DNA from: Tissierellales bacterium
Lineage (GTDB): Bacteria > Bacillota > Clostridia > Tissierellales > JASKZW01
DNA length: 14,999 nt
Assembly: GCA_030152145.1 (NCBI GenBank)
Contig: JASLIL010000090.1
Location: forward strand, 1-14,999
Direction: 5' to 3'
Positions 7,043-12,926 of this stretch are shown piece after piece (positions within the stretch are counted from its first letter, which is position 1; each line of letters begins with the position of its first letter). Both the position numbers and the translations under genes were made by a program. The notes beneath the pieces were generated by a model. That model saw nothing but the letters and a program-made list of their open reading frames with translations, did no database searches and was not told the origin of the DNA.

Positions 7043-8155
7043 ATGATTATTGGAGTACCTAAAGAGATAAAGGATAACGAAAACAGAGTTGCTCTTACAC
7101 CTGCAGGAGCAGACGGACTTTCAAGAGCAGGACACACTGTATATGTAGAAGCTGGCGCAGGACTTGGTGCTGGATTTACTGACGAAGAATTCAAGGCAGC
7201 TGGTGCTGAACTTCTTGAAAACGCTTCCGATGTATGGGAAAAAGCTGAAATGATCATAAAGGTTAAAGAGCCTCTACAATCAGAATATAAATATTTCAGA
7301 AAAGATTTAATTATCTTCACATACTTACACTTAGCAGCTGAAGAAGAGTTAACTAAAGCTTTAGTTGAGTCAGGAACAATTGCTATTGCTTATGAAACAG
7401 TTCAAAAAGCTGACAGATCATTACCATTACTTACTCCTATGAGTGAAGTTGCTGGTAGAATGGCTGTTCAAGAAGGTTCAGTTTACCTAGAAAAAACTTA
7501 TGGTGGTAAAGGATTACTAGTTGACGGAGTTCCAGGAGTAAGACCTGCTCATATCGTAGTTGTAGGTGCTGGTATCGTTGGTACAGGTGCTATCAGACGT
7601 GCTGTAGGTTTAGGCGCTAGAGTAACTGTTCTTGACGTTAACACTGACAGACTTCGTTACCTAAATGAAGTATTCATGGGTAGAATCGAAACTGTTTACT
7701 CAAACAACTTTAACGTAGCTCAAGCTGTTAAAACTGCTGACTTAGTTGTTGGTGCTGTATTAATTCCAGGTGCTAAAGCTCCTAAATTAGTTACAGAAGA
7801 AATGATCAAAGAAATGGAACCAGGCAGTGTATTAGTAGACGTTGCTATAGACCAAGGTGGATGTATCGAAACTATGCACCCAACAACTCATGCTGACCCA
7901 GTATTCGTTAAGCACGGAGTTACTCACTACGGAGTTGCTAACATTCCAGGAGCTGTTCCAATGACTTCAACTCTAGCTTTAACTAACTTAACATTACCAT
8001 ATGCAATCAGAATTGCTAACATGGGATGGAAAGAAGCTTTAGCTAAAGACGAAGCTTTAAGAAAAGGACTAAACGTAGCTAATGGTAAAGTAGTTTACCA
8101 ACCAGTTGCAGAAACTTTCGGAATGGATTACACTCCAGTAGAAGAAGTTCTTTAA
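7043..8155 (+). CDS. ald: Alanine dehydrogenase
   Basis: NAD-dependent interconversion of L-alanine with pyruvate and ammonium, a hexameric cytoplasmic enzyme used to catabolise alanine or dispose of pyruvate. At 370 residues the length is normal. All recognised active-site residues occur at their canonical numbers: Arg15 and Lys75 for pyruvate, His96 in YLHLAA, and Asp270 in VAIDQGG. The NAD site is VVGAGIVGTGA (173-183) with the acidic Asp198 at the end of the second strand. The ATG at 7043 follows AAGGAGG at 8 nt. From roughly codon 90 on, the gene favours AAC, TAC, GAC, GTT, GCT and GGT, unlike its neighbours, a pattern expected of a highly expressed gene. It is a single-gene unit between a regulatory inverted repeat and a bidirectional terminator. 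Confidence 0.98.
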   Translation: MIIGVPKEIKDNENRVALTPAGADGLSRAGHTVYVEAGAGLGAGFTDEEFKAAGAELLENASDVWEKAEMIIKVKEPLQSEYKYFRKDLIIFTYLHLAAEEELTKALVESGTIAIAYETVQKADRSLPLLTPMSEVAGRMAVQEGSVYLEKTYGGKGLLVDGVPGVRPAHIVVVGAGIVGTGAIRRAVGLGARVTVLDVNTDRLRYLNEVFMGRIETVYSNNFNVAQAVKTADLVVGAVLIPGAKAPKLVTEEMIKEMEPGSVLVDVAIDQGGCIETMHPTTHADPVFVKHGVTHYGVANIPGAVPMTSTLALTNLTLPYAIRIANMGWKEALAKDEALRKGLNVANGKVVYQPVAETFGMDYTPVEEVL

Positions 8156-8165
8156 TTAATAGTAT

Positions 8166-8192
8166 AAAAAAGGACCCTAGGGTCCTTTTTTT
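8166..8192. terminator. Bidirectional terminator between ald and the convergent lipoprotein gene
   Basis: AAAAAAGGACCC (8166-8177) and GGGTCCTTTTTT (8180-8191) form a near-perfect palindrome with A-run and T-run on the two sides. It works equally on both strands. It lies 10 bp after ald and 10 bp after the minus-strand gene ending at 8203. Confidence 0.92.
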
Positions 8193-8202
8193 ATGCTAAC
8201 TT

Positions 8203-8661
8203 CTATCTAATTTCCAAGCTATCTCCACCTAGAATCCTTAAGCTAACATTACCACGAGCCTTCTCTCCTACTAGCTTGACCCTATAGTTACCTTCCTCAA
8301 GATCTAGATCTATCTTATCTTCTAAATTGCCTGCCATTTCATAAACTATTTCATTTTCTGGAGATATGACTATTAGCTTTAACCTACCACTTTTTTGTAC
8401 CATCTTTAGATTTAACCTAACAGAGGCTCCCCTAAACTGAGCTAGAGTATCAGTTCCTGAAAATCTCTTAAAACTTATCTCTAGCTTATCATCACTGGTA
8501 TTTCTATTCATGGAATGGTAGTCAAAACTATCATATAGCTTTACCTGACTTTCCTTATCGTTATATATATCCTTATATGTACTAGCCCCTCGATCTACTG
8601 ACTGACAGCCAACAAGGCCAAGGCTTATTACTAGAATCACCAGCAGAATAATTTTATTCAT
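8203..8661 (-). CDS. Small predicted lipoprotein of unknown function
   Basis: A 152-residue protein with signal peptide MNKIILLVILVISLGLVGC, Cys19 being the lipidation site. The mature part has a polar N-terminal stretch and then beta-rich sequence (RLNLKMVQKSGRLKLIVISPENEIVYEM, then EGNYRVKLVGEKARGNVSLRI). That pattern suggests a small beta-sandwich exposed outside the membrane, possibly carbohydrate- or ligand-binding. I do not recognise a named family. The ATG at 8661 is preceded by AAGAGGTGAT, complementary to the 16S tail. It is read toward ald and shares its terminator. No clear promoter was found; transcription would start just after the terminator of the RNA element at 8711-8748. Confidence 0.8.
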   Translation of the reverse strand: MNKIILLVILVISLGLVGCQSVDRGASTYKDIYNDKESQVKLYDSFDYHSMNRNTSDDKLEISFKRFSGTDTLAQFRGASVRLNLKMVQKSGRLKLIVISPENEIVYEMAGNLEDKIDLDLEEGNYRVKLVGEKARGNVSLRILGGDSLEIR

Positions 8662-8710
8662 CTAATCACCTCTTTATAATATTTTATCCTAATCTCTTAT
8701 ATATGTACAT

Positions 8711-8748
8711 AAAAAAAGTCCTAGGACATCTCCTAGGAACTATTTTTT
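8711..8748 (-). terminator. Terminator of RNA copy 1
   Basis: On the minus strand AGTTCCTAGGA and TCCTAGGACT pair with one bulged T around GATG, followed by seven T residues (8717-8711). It would end RNA copy 1 and any readthrough from the gene at 9092-10051. Confidence 0.8.
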
Positions 8749-8947
8749 AACCTAAAATTAATTTTCCGTCCTATTCAGTTTTCCTGTAACTCTCAAACCA
8801 AAGCCGTCCTCTAGTAACTCTACTTTCTGTAAAGTTATTTGGTCTAAAAACTACTATCTCTTTTTTTCTATCTACATAGGCAGCTCCCCTTTCCTTGTTT
8901 TTTATTTTCTAGTGGCTACATATTTTACCTCCCCCTTTCTTTAGGTT
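8711..8947 (-). ncRNA. Candidate structured small RNA, copy 1
   Basis: Predicted from the boundaries of a promoter-like pair (8954-8982) and a terminator (8711-8748); length about 237 nt. No frame is open on either strand through it. Regions nearly identical in copy 2 can form nested helices: AGTTTT with AAAACT outside, AGACCAAA with TTTGGTTT inside that, and AACTTTA with TAGAGTT as an inner hairpin around a 7-nt loop. A G-rich ribosome-binding stretch lies close to the predicted 5' end. Two ATGTAG motifs each follow a purine-rich stretch at 6 nt (8921-8916 and 8877-8872). The conservation in a second copy, without coding potential, is what supports an RNA. It does not match tmRNA, RNase P RNA, SRP RNA or riboswitch classes known to me. 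Alternatively it begins further upstream, near 9045, and includes the dyad there. Confidence 0.55.
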
Positions 8948-9045
8948 AACTATATTTTACCCTGGAAGCCCACCCTAATCAGTGGAGAAATCTACACTTA
9001 TTAGGGGAAAATATGAAAAGTTTTTCGCTTCTAATAGGGTATATA
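8772..9045 (-). repeat. Direct repeat unit, copy 1 (274 bp)
   Basis: Aligns by eye over its whole length with 10163-10433 in the same orientation. The first ~120 bp on the plus strand (8773-8893) differ at only about four positions. The middle and the part beyond 8895 are more diverged, with small length differences. There are no terminal inverted repeats or target-site duplications, so it is treated as a duplicated functional unit rather than an insertion element. Confidence 0.9.
8954..8982 (-). promoter_or_regulatory. Promoter candidate of RNA copy 1
   Basis: On the minus strand CTGATT (8982-8977) and TAAAAT (8959-8954) are 17 bp apart. The same arrangement is seen in copy 2 with a different spacer sequence. 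The conserved flanks are CCACTGAT and AGGGTAAAATATAG. An imperfect 12-bp dyad, with arms near 8974-8985 and 8995-9006, overlaps the -35 box. Confidence 0.5.
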
Positions 9046-9091
9046 ATTAAAATTGACTTTTTCATACATATCCAATGTATTACTTAAATCT

Positions 9092-10051
9092 TCAGTCATA
9101 GTCACTTAGGTTTATTTCTGGTATTTTCTTGGCCTTGTAGTCGTAAAGATCATCATAATAGCTAGACGACTTAAAGATTTGAATTTTAGGATCTAGCTGG
9201 GAGAGGTCCTTTCTTCTTATAAAAACCTTATCACAGCCCTTAGACAATAAAACATCTAGGTCTACAAGGCCCTTAACCTGTCCCATGGAGCTGTATATTA
9301 GCCTGGCCCTTCCAGCTTCTAGTTTTTCACCATGACAGGGGCAGCTTTGAATCTGGTTATTTATTTCATATAGGACCTTCTCAATCCTACCTTCCTGTCT
9401 ATAAAGTATATTTTCCTTTAGCCTGTCTAAAAACCTAGGGGAAAGTTTAGATTTAAAATTTCTAAAGGCTTTTGATAGACTGGAAAAGTCCTGACTGTCC
9501 TTAGCCTGCCTATAGACCCTTCCGAGTTCCAAGCTTTCTTTCTCTAGTCTCCCCTTAAAAAAATCCGAATCAACTTCTTCTAGGTCATAGAAGAGGCTTA
9601 AGTAGAAAAAGTCCCTAAGCTCTTGACCCTTAAGCTTTCTGTAGTCTAGGTTTTCTAGGGCCTGTCTTGGAGCATCCTGTCTTTCATAATCTAAAAGAAG
9701 GTAGATTAGGCTATAGTTTATAAGGCAGGAACTATTTCCTATAAGGCCTATATCTTCATATATTTCCCTTATGAAATTCTCTACATAGTCTAGCTGCCAG
9801 TAGGACCTTTCCAAAACTAGCCTAAAAAATTTAGCCAGGCCCTGGCAAAAGAAAACTCCTGCTTCTACCTGTAAGTGTATATAGTTTTCTACAAGTCTTA
9901 GGCTTTCTTTGAGAATATTCTCAGCAACAGCTTCCCCTAAATAATTTTCTACCAGCTCTTCTATAAGCTTATCTAGGGTCCTTAAATCTATATTTTCAAA
10001 GGCTTCCTCAAAGCTATATAAAAATTCTTCCCACTGCCTCTTATTATCCAT
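9092..10051 (-). CDS. Unrecognised 319-residue protein between the two RNA elements
   Basis: I do not recognise this protein. It has no signal peptide or membrane segment and is probably cytoplasmic. The first ~235 residues look almost wholly helical, rich in Leu, Glu, Arg and aromatic residues (ENFIREIYEDIGLIG, RDFFYLSLFYDLEEV). Then comes CPCHG with Cys237, Cys239 and His240, a possible metal site, though only Cys273 could join it. The last ~65 residues include a beta-like stretch (GLVDLDVLLSKGCDKVFIRRKDL) and an acidic, Tyr-rich tail. The ATG at 10051 follows AGGTGGTGA, a moderate ribosome binding site. It has its own promoter candidate (10073-10102) just after the terminator of RNA copy 2. 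No terminator separates it from RNA copy 1, so it may be cotranscribed with it. A functional link to the RNAs is only inferred from position. Confidence 0.8.
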   Translation of the reverse strand: MDNKRQWEEFLYSFEEAFENIDLRTLDKLIEELVENYLGEAVAENILKESLRLVENYIHLQVEAGVFFCQGLAKFFRLVLERSYWQLDYVENFIREIYEDIGLIGNSSCLINYSLIYLLLDYERQDAPRQALENLDYRKLKGQELRDFFYLSLFYDLEEVDSDFFKGRLEKESLELGRVYRQAKDSQDFSSLSKAFRNFKSKLSPRFLDRLKENILYRQEGRIEKVLYEINNQIQSCPCHGEKLEAGRARLIYSSMGQVKGLVDLDVLLSKGCDKVFIRRKDLSQLDPKIQIFKSSSYYDDLYDYKAKKIPEINLSDYD

Positions 10052-10072
10052 AGTAATTCACCACCTATCTAT

Positions 10073-10102
10073 AGTATACCCTCGCCAGGTATTATTTCCC
10101 AA
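10073..10102 (-). promoter_or_regulatory. Promoter candidate for the 9092-10051 gene
   Basis: On the minus strand TTGGGA (10102-10097), 18 bp, TATACT (10078-10073). It lies between the terminator of RNA copy 2 and the gene start, leaving a leader of about 15 nt. Confidence 0.55.
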
Positions 10103-10105
10103 CAT

Positions 10106-10140
10106 AAAAAATCCCTGGAATTTTTTTCTAGGGATTTTTT
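10106..10140 (-). terminator. Terminator of RNA copy 2
   Basis: AAAAAATCCCT (10106-10116) and AGGGATTTTTT (10130-10140) form a perfect 11-bp stem. Past one mismatch, GAA/TTC extends it inward. Its sequence is unrelated to the copy 1 terminator although the position is equivalent, so termination is kept while sequence is not. Confidence 0.88.
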
Positions 10141-10335
10141 AGCTAAAGTTAAATTTTTATCATATTCAGTTTTCCTGTAACTCTCAAACCAAAACCGTCC
10201 TCTAGTAACTCTACTTCCTGTAAAGTTATTTGGTCTAAAAACTACTATCTCTTTTTTCTTTCTACATAGGCAGCTCCCCTTTCCTGTTTTTATCCTATAG
10301 TGGCTACATATTTTACCTCCTCCTTTCTTTAGCTT
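10106..10335 (-). ncRNA. Candidate structured small RNA, copy 2
   Basis: Second copy of the unit, predicted from about 10335 to its terminator, roughly 230 nt. The same nested helices are possible as in copy 1. Changes between the copies inside paired parts are few; C to T in the loop-side stretch GGACGG(C/T)TTTGG leaves the helix intact. Its ribosome-binding stretch AGAAAGGAGG (10328-10319) is a perfect complement of a B. subtilis-type 16S 3' end. It is followed by a second GGAGG and by ATGTAG (10309-10304); another ATGTAG is at 10267-10262 after AGGGGAG. It lies directly downstream of the groEL terminator and has its own promoter-like pair, so it is an independent unit. Confidence 0.55.
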
Positions 10336-10433
10336 AGCTATATTTTACCCTAAAAAATTCCCCCTATCAGTGGAGAAAGCTACACTTATTGGGGGAAGAT
10401 ATGAAAAATATTTCAAGTCTATCAGGGTATATA
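10163..10433 (-). repeat. Direct repeat unit, copy 2 (271 bp)
   Basis: Counterpart of 8772-9045 in the same orientation; the start-to-start distance is 1391 bp and the protein gene lies between them. Both begin with TATTCAGTTTTCCTG and end with GGGTATATA on the plus strand. The flanking sequences beyond these ends are unrelated. Confidence 0.9.
10342..10370 (-). promoter_or_regulatory. Promoter candidate of RNA copy 2
   Basis: On the minus strand CTGATA (10370-10365), 17 bp, TAAAAT (10347-10342). The spacer GGGGGAATTTTTT-AGGG differs from that of copy 1 over most of its length, but the distance is identical. The upstream arm CCCCCAATAAGTG pairs with CACTGATAGGGGG as an imperfect dyad. Confidence 0.5.
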
Positions 10434-10443
10434 CTTGGGCTTA

Positions 10444-10473
10444 AAAATAGAGTAGATTTCTCTACTCTATTTT
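10444..10473 (-). terminator. Terminator of the groES-groEL operon
   Basis: AAAATAGAGTAGA (10444-10456) pairs with TCTACTCTATTTT (10461-10473) in a perfect 13-bp stem. On the minus strand the loop is GAAA and a T-run follows. It lies about 100 nt past the groEL stop. Confidence 0.9.
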
Positions 10474-10573
10474 AAGCAAACTATATTTTATTCTTTTAGT
10501 TATCTGTCCTTATATCTTCTGTCAACTTATAAGTCTAATCTTGGTGGTTCTAGAAACTAGCTCTATTCTAAAA

Positions 10574-12211
10574 CTACATCATTGGCATTCCGCCACCCAT
10601 GCCACCCATTCCTCCTAGGGCTGCCATTGGGTCATCTTCCTTTATATCTGCTACTGCTGATTCAGTAGTTAATACCATGGAAGCTACTGAAGCTGCATTT
10701 TGTAGAGCTGAACGAGTTACCTTAGTTGGGTCTACTATACCAGCCTTGATCATTTCCTTAAACTCTTCGTTTAGAGCATCAAAGCCTATACCCGCTTTCT
10801 CTTCCTTAACCTTCTCAACTATAACTGAACCTTCTAGACCTGCATTTATCGCTATTTGTCTAACTGGTTCTTCTAAAGCTCTTACTATTATTCTCATACC
10901 TGTCTTTTCGTCTCCATGGCTGTCTGCCAATAGTTTCTTAACTTCTTCTATGGCATCTACTAGAACTGTTCCACCTCCTGGAACTATTCCTTCTTCTACA
11001 GCTGCACGAGTTGCTGCTAGAGCGTCTTCTATTCTAGATTTTGTTTCCTTAAGCTCTGTTTCTGTAGCTGCTCCTACTTCTATAACTGCTACTCCACCTG
11101 AAAGCTTAGCTAGTCTTTCTTGTAATTTCTCCTTATCAAATTCAGAGTCGGAGTTTTCGTATTGTGCCTTGATTTGAGATATTCTAGCTTTTATGTCTTG
11201 TTCTTCTCCTGCACCATCTACAATTACAGTATTTTCCTTGTCTGCTTGGATTCTTCTAGCACGTCCTAGCATTTCTATACTTGTTTCCTTTAGGTCATAT
11301 CCTAATTCTTCTGATATTACTGTACCCCCTGTTAGGATAGCTATGTCTGATAGCATTTCTCCCCTTCTATCGCCGAAGCCTGGAGCCTTTACTGCTACAC
11401 AGTTAAATGTACCTCTTAGCTTGTTAACTACTAGAGTAGCTAGAGCTTCTCCCTCTATGTCATCAGCTATGATTAATAGTGGTTTTCCTGCCTGCACTAT
11501 TTGCTCTAGTATAGGTAGGATTTCCTGGATATTGCTGATTTTCTTATCTGTTATAAGAATGTATGGATCTTCTAGTTCTGCCACCATCTTCTCTGTGTCT
11601 GAAACCATGTATGGTGATAGGTAACCTCTGTCAAACTGCATACCCTCTACTACATCTAAAGTAGTTCCCATGCTTCTTGACTCTTCTACTGTTATAACTC
11701 CATCATTTCCTACTTTTTCCATAGCCTCTGCTATTAACTTACCTATTTCTTCATCTCCAGCTGATATAGAAGCTACCTGTGCTACTGCTTCTTTAGATTC
11801 AACTGTTTTTGAAAATCTTCTTATTTCTTCTACAGCCTTGTCTACTGCCTTATTTATACCTTTTTTAAGGATTATTGGGTTGGCACCCGCTGCTACGTTT
11901 TTCAAACCTTCTCTTATAATAGCTTGAGCTAAAAGTGTTGCAGTAGTTGTACCATCTCCTGCTACATCTTGAGTTTTTGTTGCTACTTCCTTTACAAGCT
12001 GTGCTCCCATATTTTCATATCTATCTTCAAGTTCTATTTCACGAGCTATGCTAACTCCGTCATTTGTAATAAGCGGTGCACCAAATGATTGGTCTAAAAC
12101 TACATTTCTTCCCTTAGGTCCTAATGTAACTTTTACAGTATCTGCTAGTTTATTTATTCCAGCTTCCATTGAGCGACGTGCGTCTTCACCAAATTTAATT
12201 TCTTTAGCCAT
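10574..12211 (-). CDS. groEL: Chaperonin GroEL (60 kDa)
   Basis: Large subunit of the cytoplasmic double-ring folding chamber; binds unfolded proteins and folds them with ATP under the GroES lid. The 545-residue length is normal. The nucleotide-binding segments VTLGPKGRNVVLD and VAGDGTTTATLLAQ, the apical-domain region and the C-terminal GGMGGMGGGMPMM tail are all present. The ATG at 12211 has AAGGAG upstream at a long 10-11 nt spacing. Only 18 bp separate it from groES, and both depend on the CIRCE-controlled promoter upstream of groES. Confidence 0.99.
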   Translation of the reverse strand: MAKEIKFGEDARRSMEAGINKLADTVKVTLGPKGRNVVLDQSFGAPLITNDGVSIAREIELEDRYENMGAQLVKEVATKTQDVAGDGTTTATLLAQAIIREGLKNVAAGANPIILKKGINKAVDKAVEEIRRFSKTVESKEAVAQVASISAGDEEIGKLIAEAMEKVGNDGVITVEESRSMGTTLDVVEGMQFDRGYLSPYMVSDTEKMVAELEDPYILITDKKISNIQEILPILEQIVQAGKPLLIIADDIEGEALATLVVNKLRGTFNCVAVKAPGFGDRRGEMLSDIAILTGGTVISEELGYDLKETSIEMLGRARRIQADKENTVIVDGAGEEQDIKARISQIKAQYENSDSEFDKEKLQERLAKLSGGVAVIEVGAATETELKETKSRIEDALAATRAAVEEGIVPGGGTVLVDAIEEVKKLLADSHGDEKTGMRIIVRALEEPVRQIAINAGLEGSVIVEKVKEEKAGIGFDALNEEFKEMIKAGIVDPTKVTRSALQNAASVASMVLTTESAVADIKEDDPMAALGGMGGMGGGMPMM

Positions 12212-12229
12212 TTAAACCACACTCCTTAT

Positions 12230-12505
12230 TTATTCTACAATTGCTAAGATATCAGTTAATTTTAATATAGTAACTTCTTCACCATCAAGTTTTACCTTTG
12301 TACCTACATAGTCTGATGATATAACTTTATCTCCAATTTTTAAATCAGACTTCTCATCTTTTATAATATCTTCACTTATAGCAATAACCTCTGCCATTTG
12401 TGGCTCTTCTTTAGCTGATCCAGGAATAACTATTCCTGATGCAGTAGTTTCTTCTGCTTCTACTTTCTTTATAACTACTCTGTCTCCTAATGGTTTAAGC
12501 TTCAT
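12230..12505 (-). CDS. groES: Co-chaperonin GroES (10 kDa)
   Basis: Heptameric lid of the GroEL chamber. The 91 residues start with MKLKPLGDRVVIKKVEAEE and include the mobile-loop region TTASGIVIPGSAKE (21-34) that contacts GroEL. GDKVISSDYVGTKVKLDGEEV and the ending ILAIVE are typical. The length is slightly short of the common 94-97 residues but within range. The ATG at 12505 follows AGGAGG at 8 nt. It is the first gene of the groES-groEL operon. Confidence 0.98.
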   Translation of the reverse strand: MKLKPLGDRVVIKKVEAEETTASGIVIPGSAKEEPQMAEVIAISEDIIKDEKSDLKIGDKVISSDYVGTKVKLDGEEVTILKLTDILAIVE

Positions 12506-12531
12506 ACTGTATACCTCCTATTTTTTATGTT

Positions 12532-12568
12532 TTAGCACTCTTTAGCACTCTATAGTCTTAAGTGCTAA
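12532..12568 (-). promoter_or_regulatory. CIRCE operator (HrcA site) with an extra half-site
   Basis: TTAGCACTC-N9-AAGTGCTAA at 12542-12568 matches the CIRCE consensus with one change in the right arm (A for G). Directly beside it, toward groES, is another TTAGCACTC (12532-12540). TTTAGCACTC is repeated exactly at 12531-12540 and 12541-12550. The operator sits just downstream of the predicted transcription start, where HrcA blocks transcription until heat stress. hrcA itself is not in the window. Confidence 0.93.
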
Positions 12569-12580
12569 CTTCTAATTAAT

Positions 12581-12609
12581 ATGATAAATCATAAGTTTTC
12601 TATAATCAA
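12581..12609 (-). promoter_or_regulatory. Promoter of groES-groEL
   Basis: On the minus strand TTGATT (12609-12604), 17 bp, TATCAT (12586-12581). Transcription would begin near 12574, six bases before the CIRCE. Confidence 0.7.
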
Positions 12610-12838
12610 GTCTAATTTTCAATTTTCTTAAATATTTAAACTTAAATAAACTTACCTATTCTATATTATATCCTTTTTTCTCCATAAATATCTGTCTTTC
12701 TTACTTTTTTTATTTTTTCTGACCTTTAGATAATTTTTTTATATTTTAAAAATCTTTTTAGCTGGATAAGTCTCTCATTTCATAGGAGTAAAATTTTTTT
12801 AATATCGATTAAGTTTATATTAAAAGTATACTTATAAA
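12610..12838. other. Divergent AT-rich spacer between groE and the peptidase genes
   Basis: No gene, hairpin or promoter-like pair was found here apart from those listed on each side. The stretch is very AT-rich and T-biased. Confidence 0.6.
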
Positions 12839-12893
12839 ATAACCTAAAATTAGCCCTTCTTTATTTTTTATTTTAGTCTTTTTAGGTTATAAT
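12839..12893 (+). promoter_or_regulatory. Promoter of the proline iminopeptidase gene with overlapping inverted repeat
   Basis: TATAAT at 12888-12893 is a perfect -10 box; only T-rich sequence stands in the -35 position. ATAACCTAAAA (12839-12849) and TTTTAGGTTAT (12880-12890) are perfect 11-bp inverted copies separated by 30 bp. The right copy overlaps the -10 box. That placement suits a repressor or looped operator, since activators rarely cover the -10 box. Confidence 0.55.
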
Positions 12894-12926
12894 GTGATTA
12901 AGGTAATAAATATTGAGGAGGGTTTT

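Noticed and set aside
8772..10433. The duplicated element as a MITE or insertion sequence
   Set aside because: No terminal inverted repeats, no flanking target duplication and no transposase; promoter and terminator placement fit a gene duplication better.
8772..10433. The duplicated element as known tmRNA, RNase P RNA, SRP RNA or a group I/II intron
   Set aside because: The signature sequences I know for each were looked for and not found. This does not replace an Rfam search.
10474..10573. TTGACA on the minus strand after groEL as a promoter for RNA copy 2
   Set aside because: The box 17 bp further on (TAACTA) is a poor -10, and the groEL terminator lies between it and the RNA.
10599..11927. 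Three open frames on + across groEL
   Set aside because: Ser/Pro-rich antisense shadows with no ribosome binding site.
12894..12926. GTG at 12894 as the start of the proline iminopeptidase
   Set aside because: It is next to the -10 box and lacks a ribosome binding site, whereas the ATG at 12927 has a strong one and gives the family's exact length.
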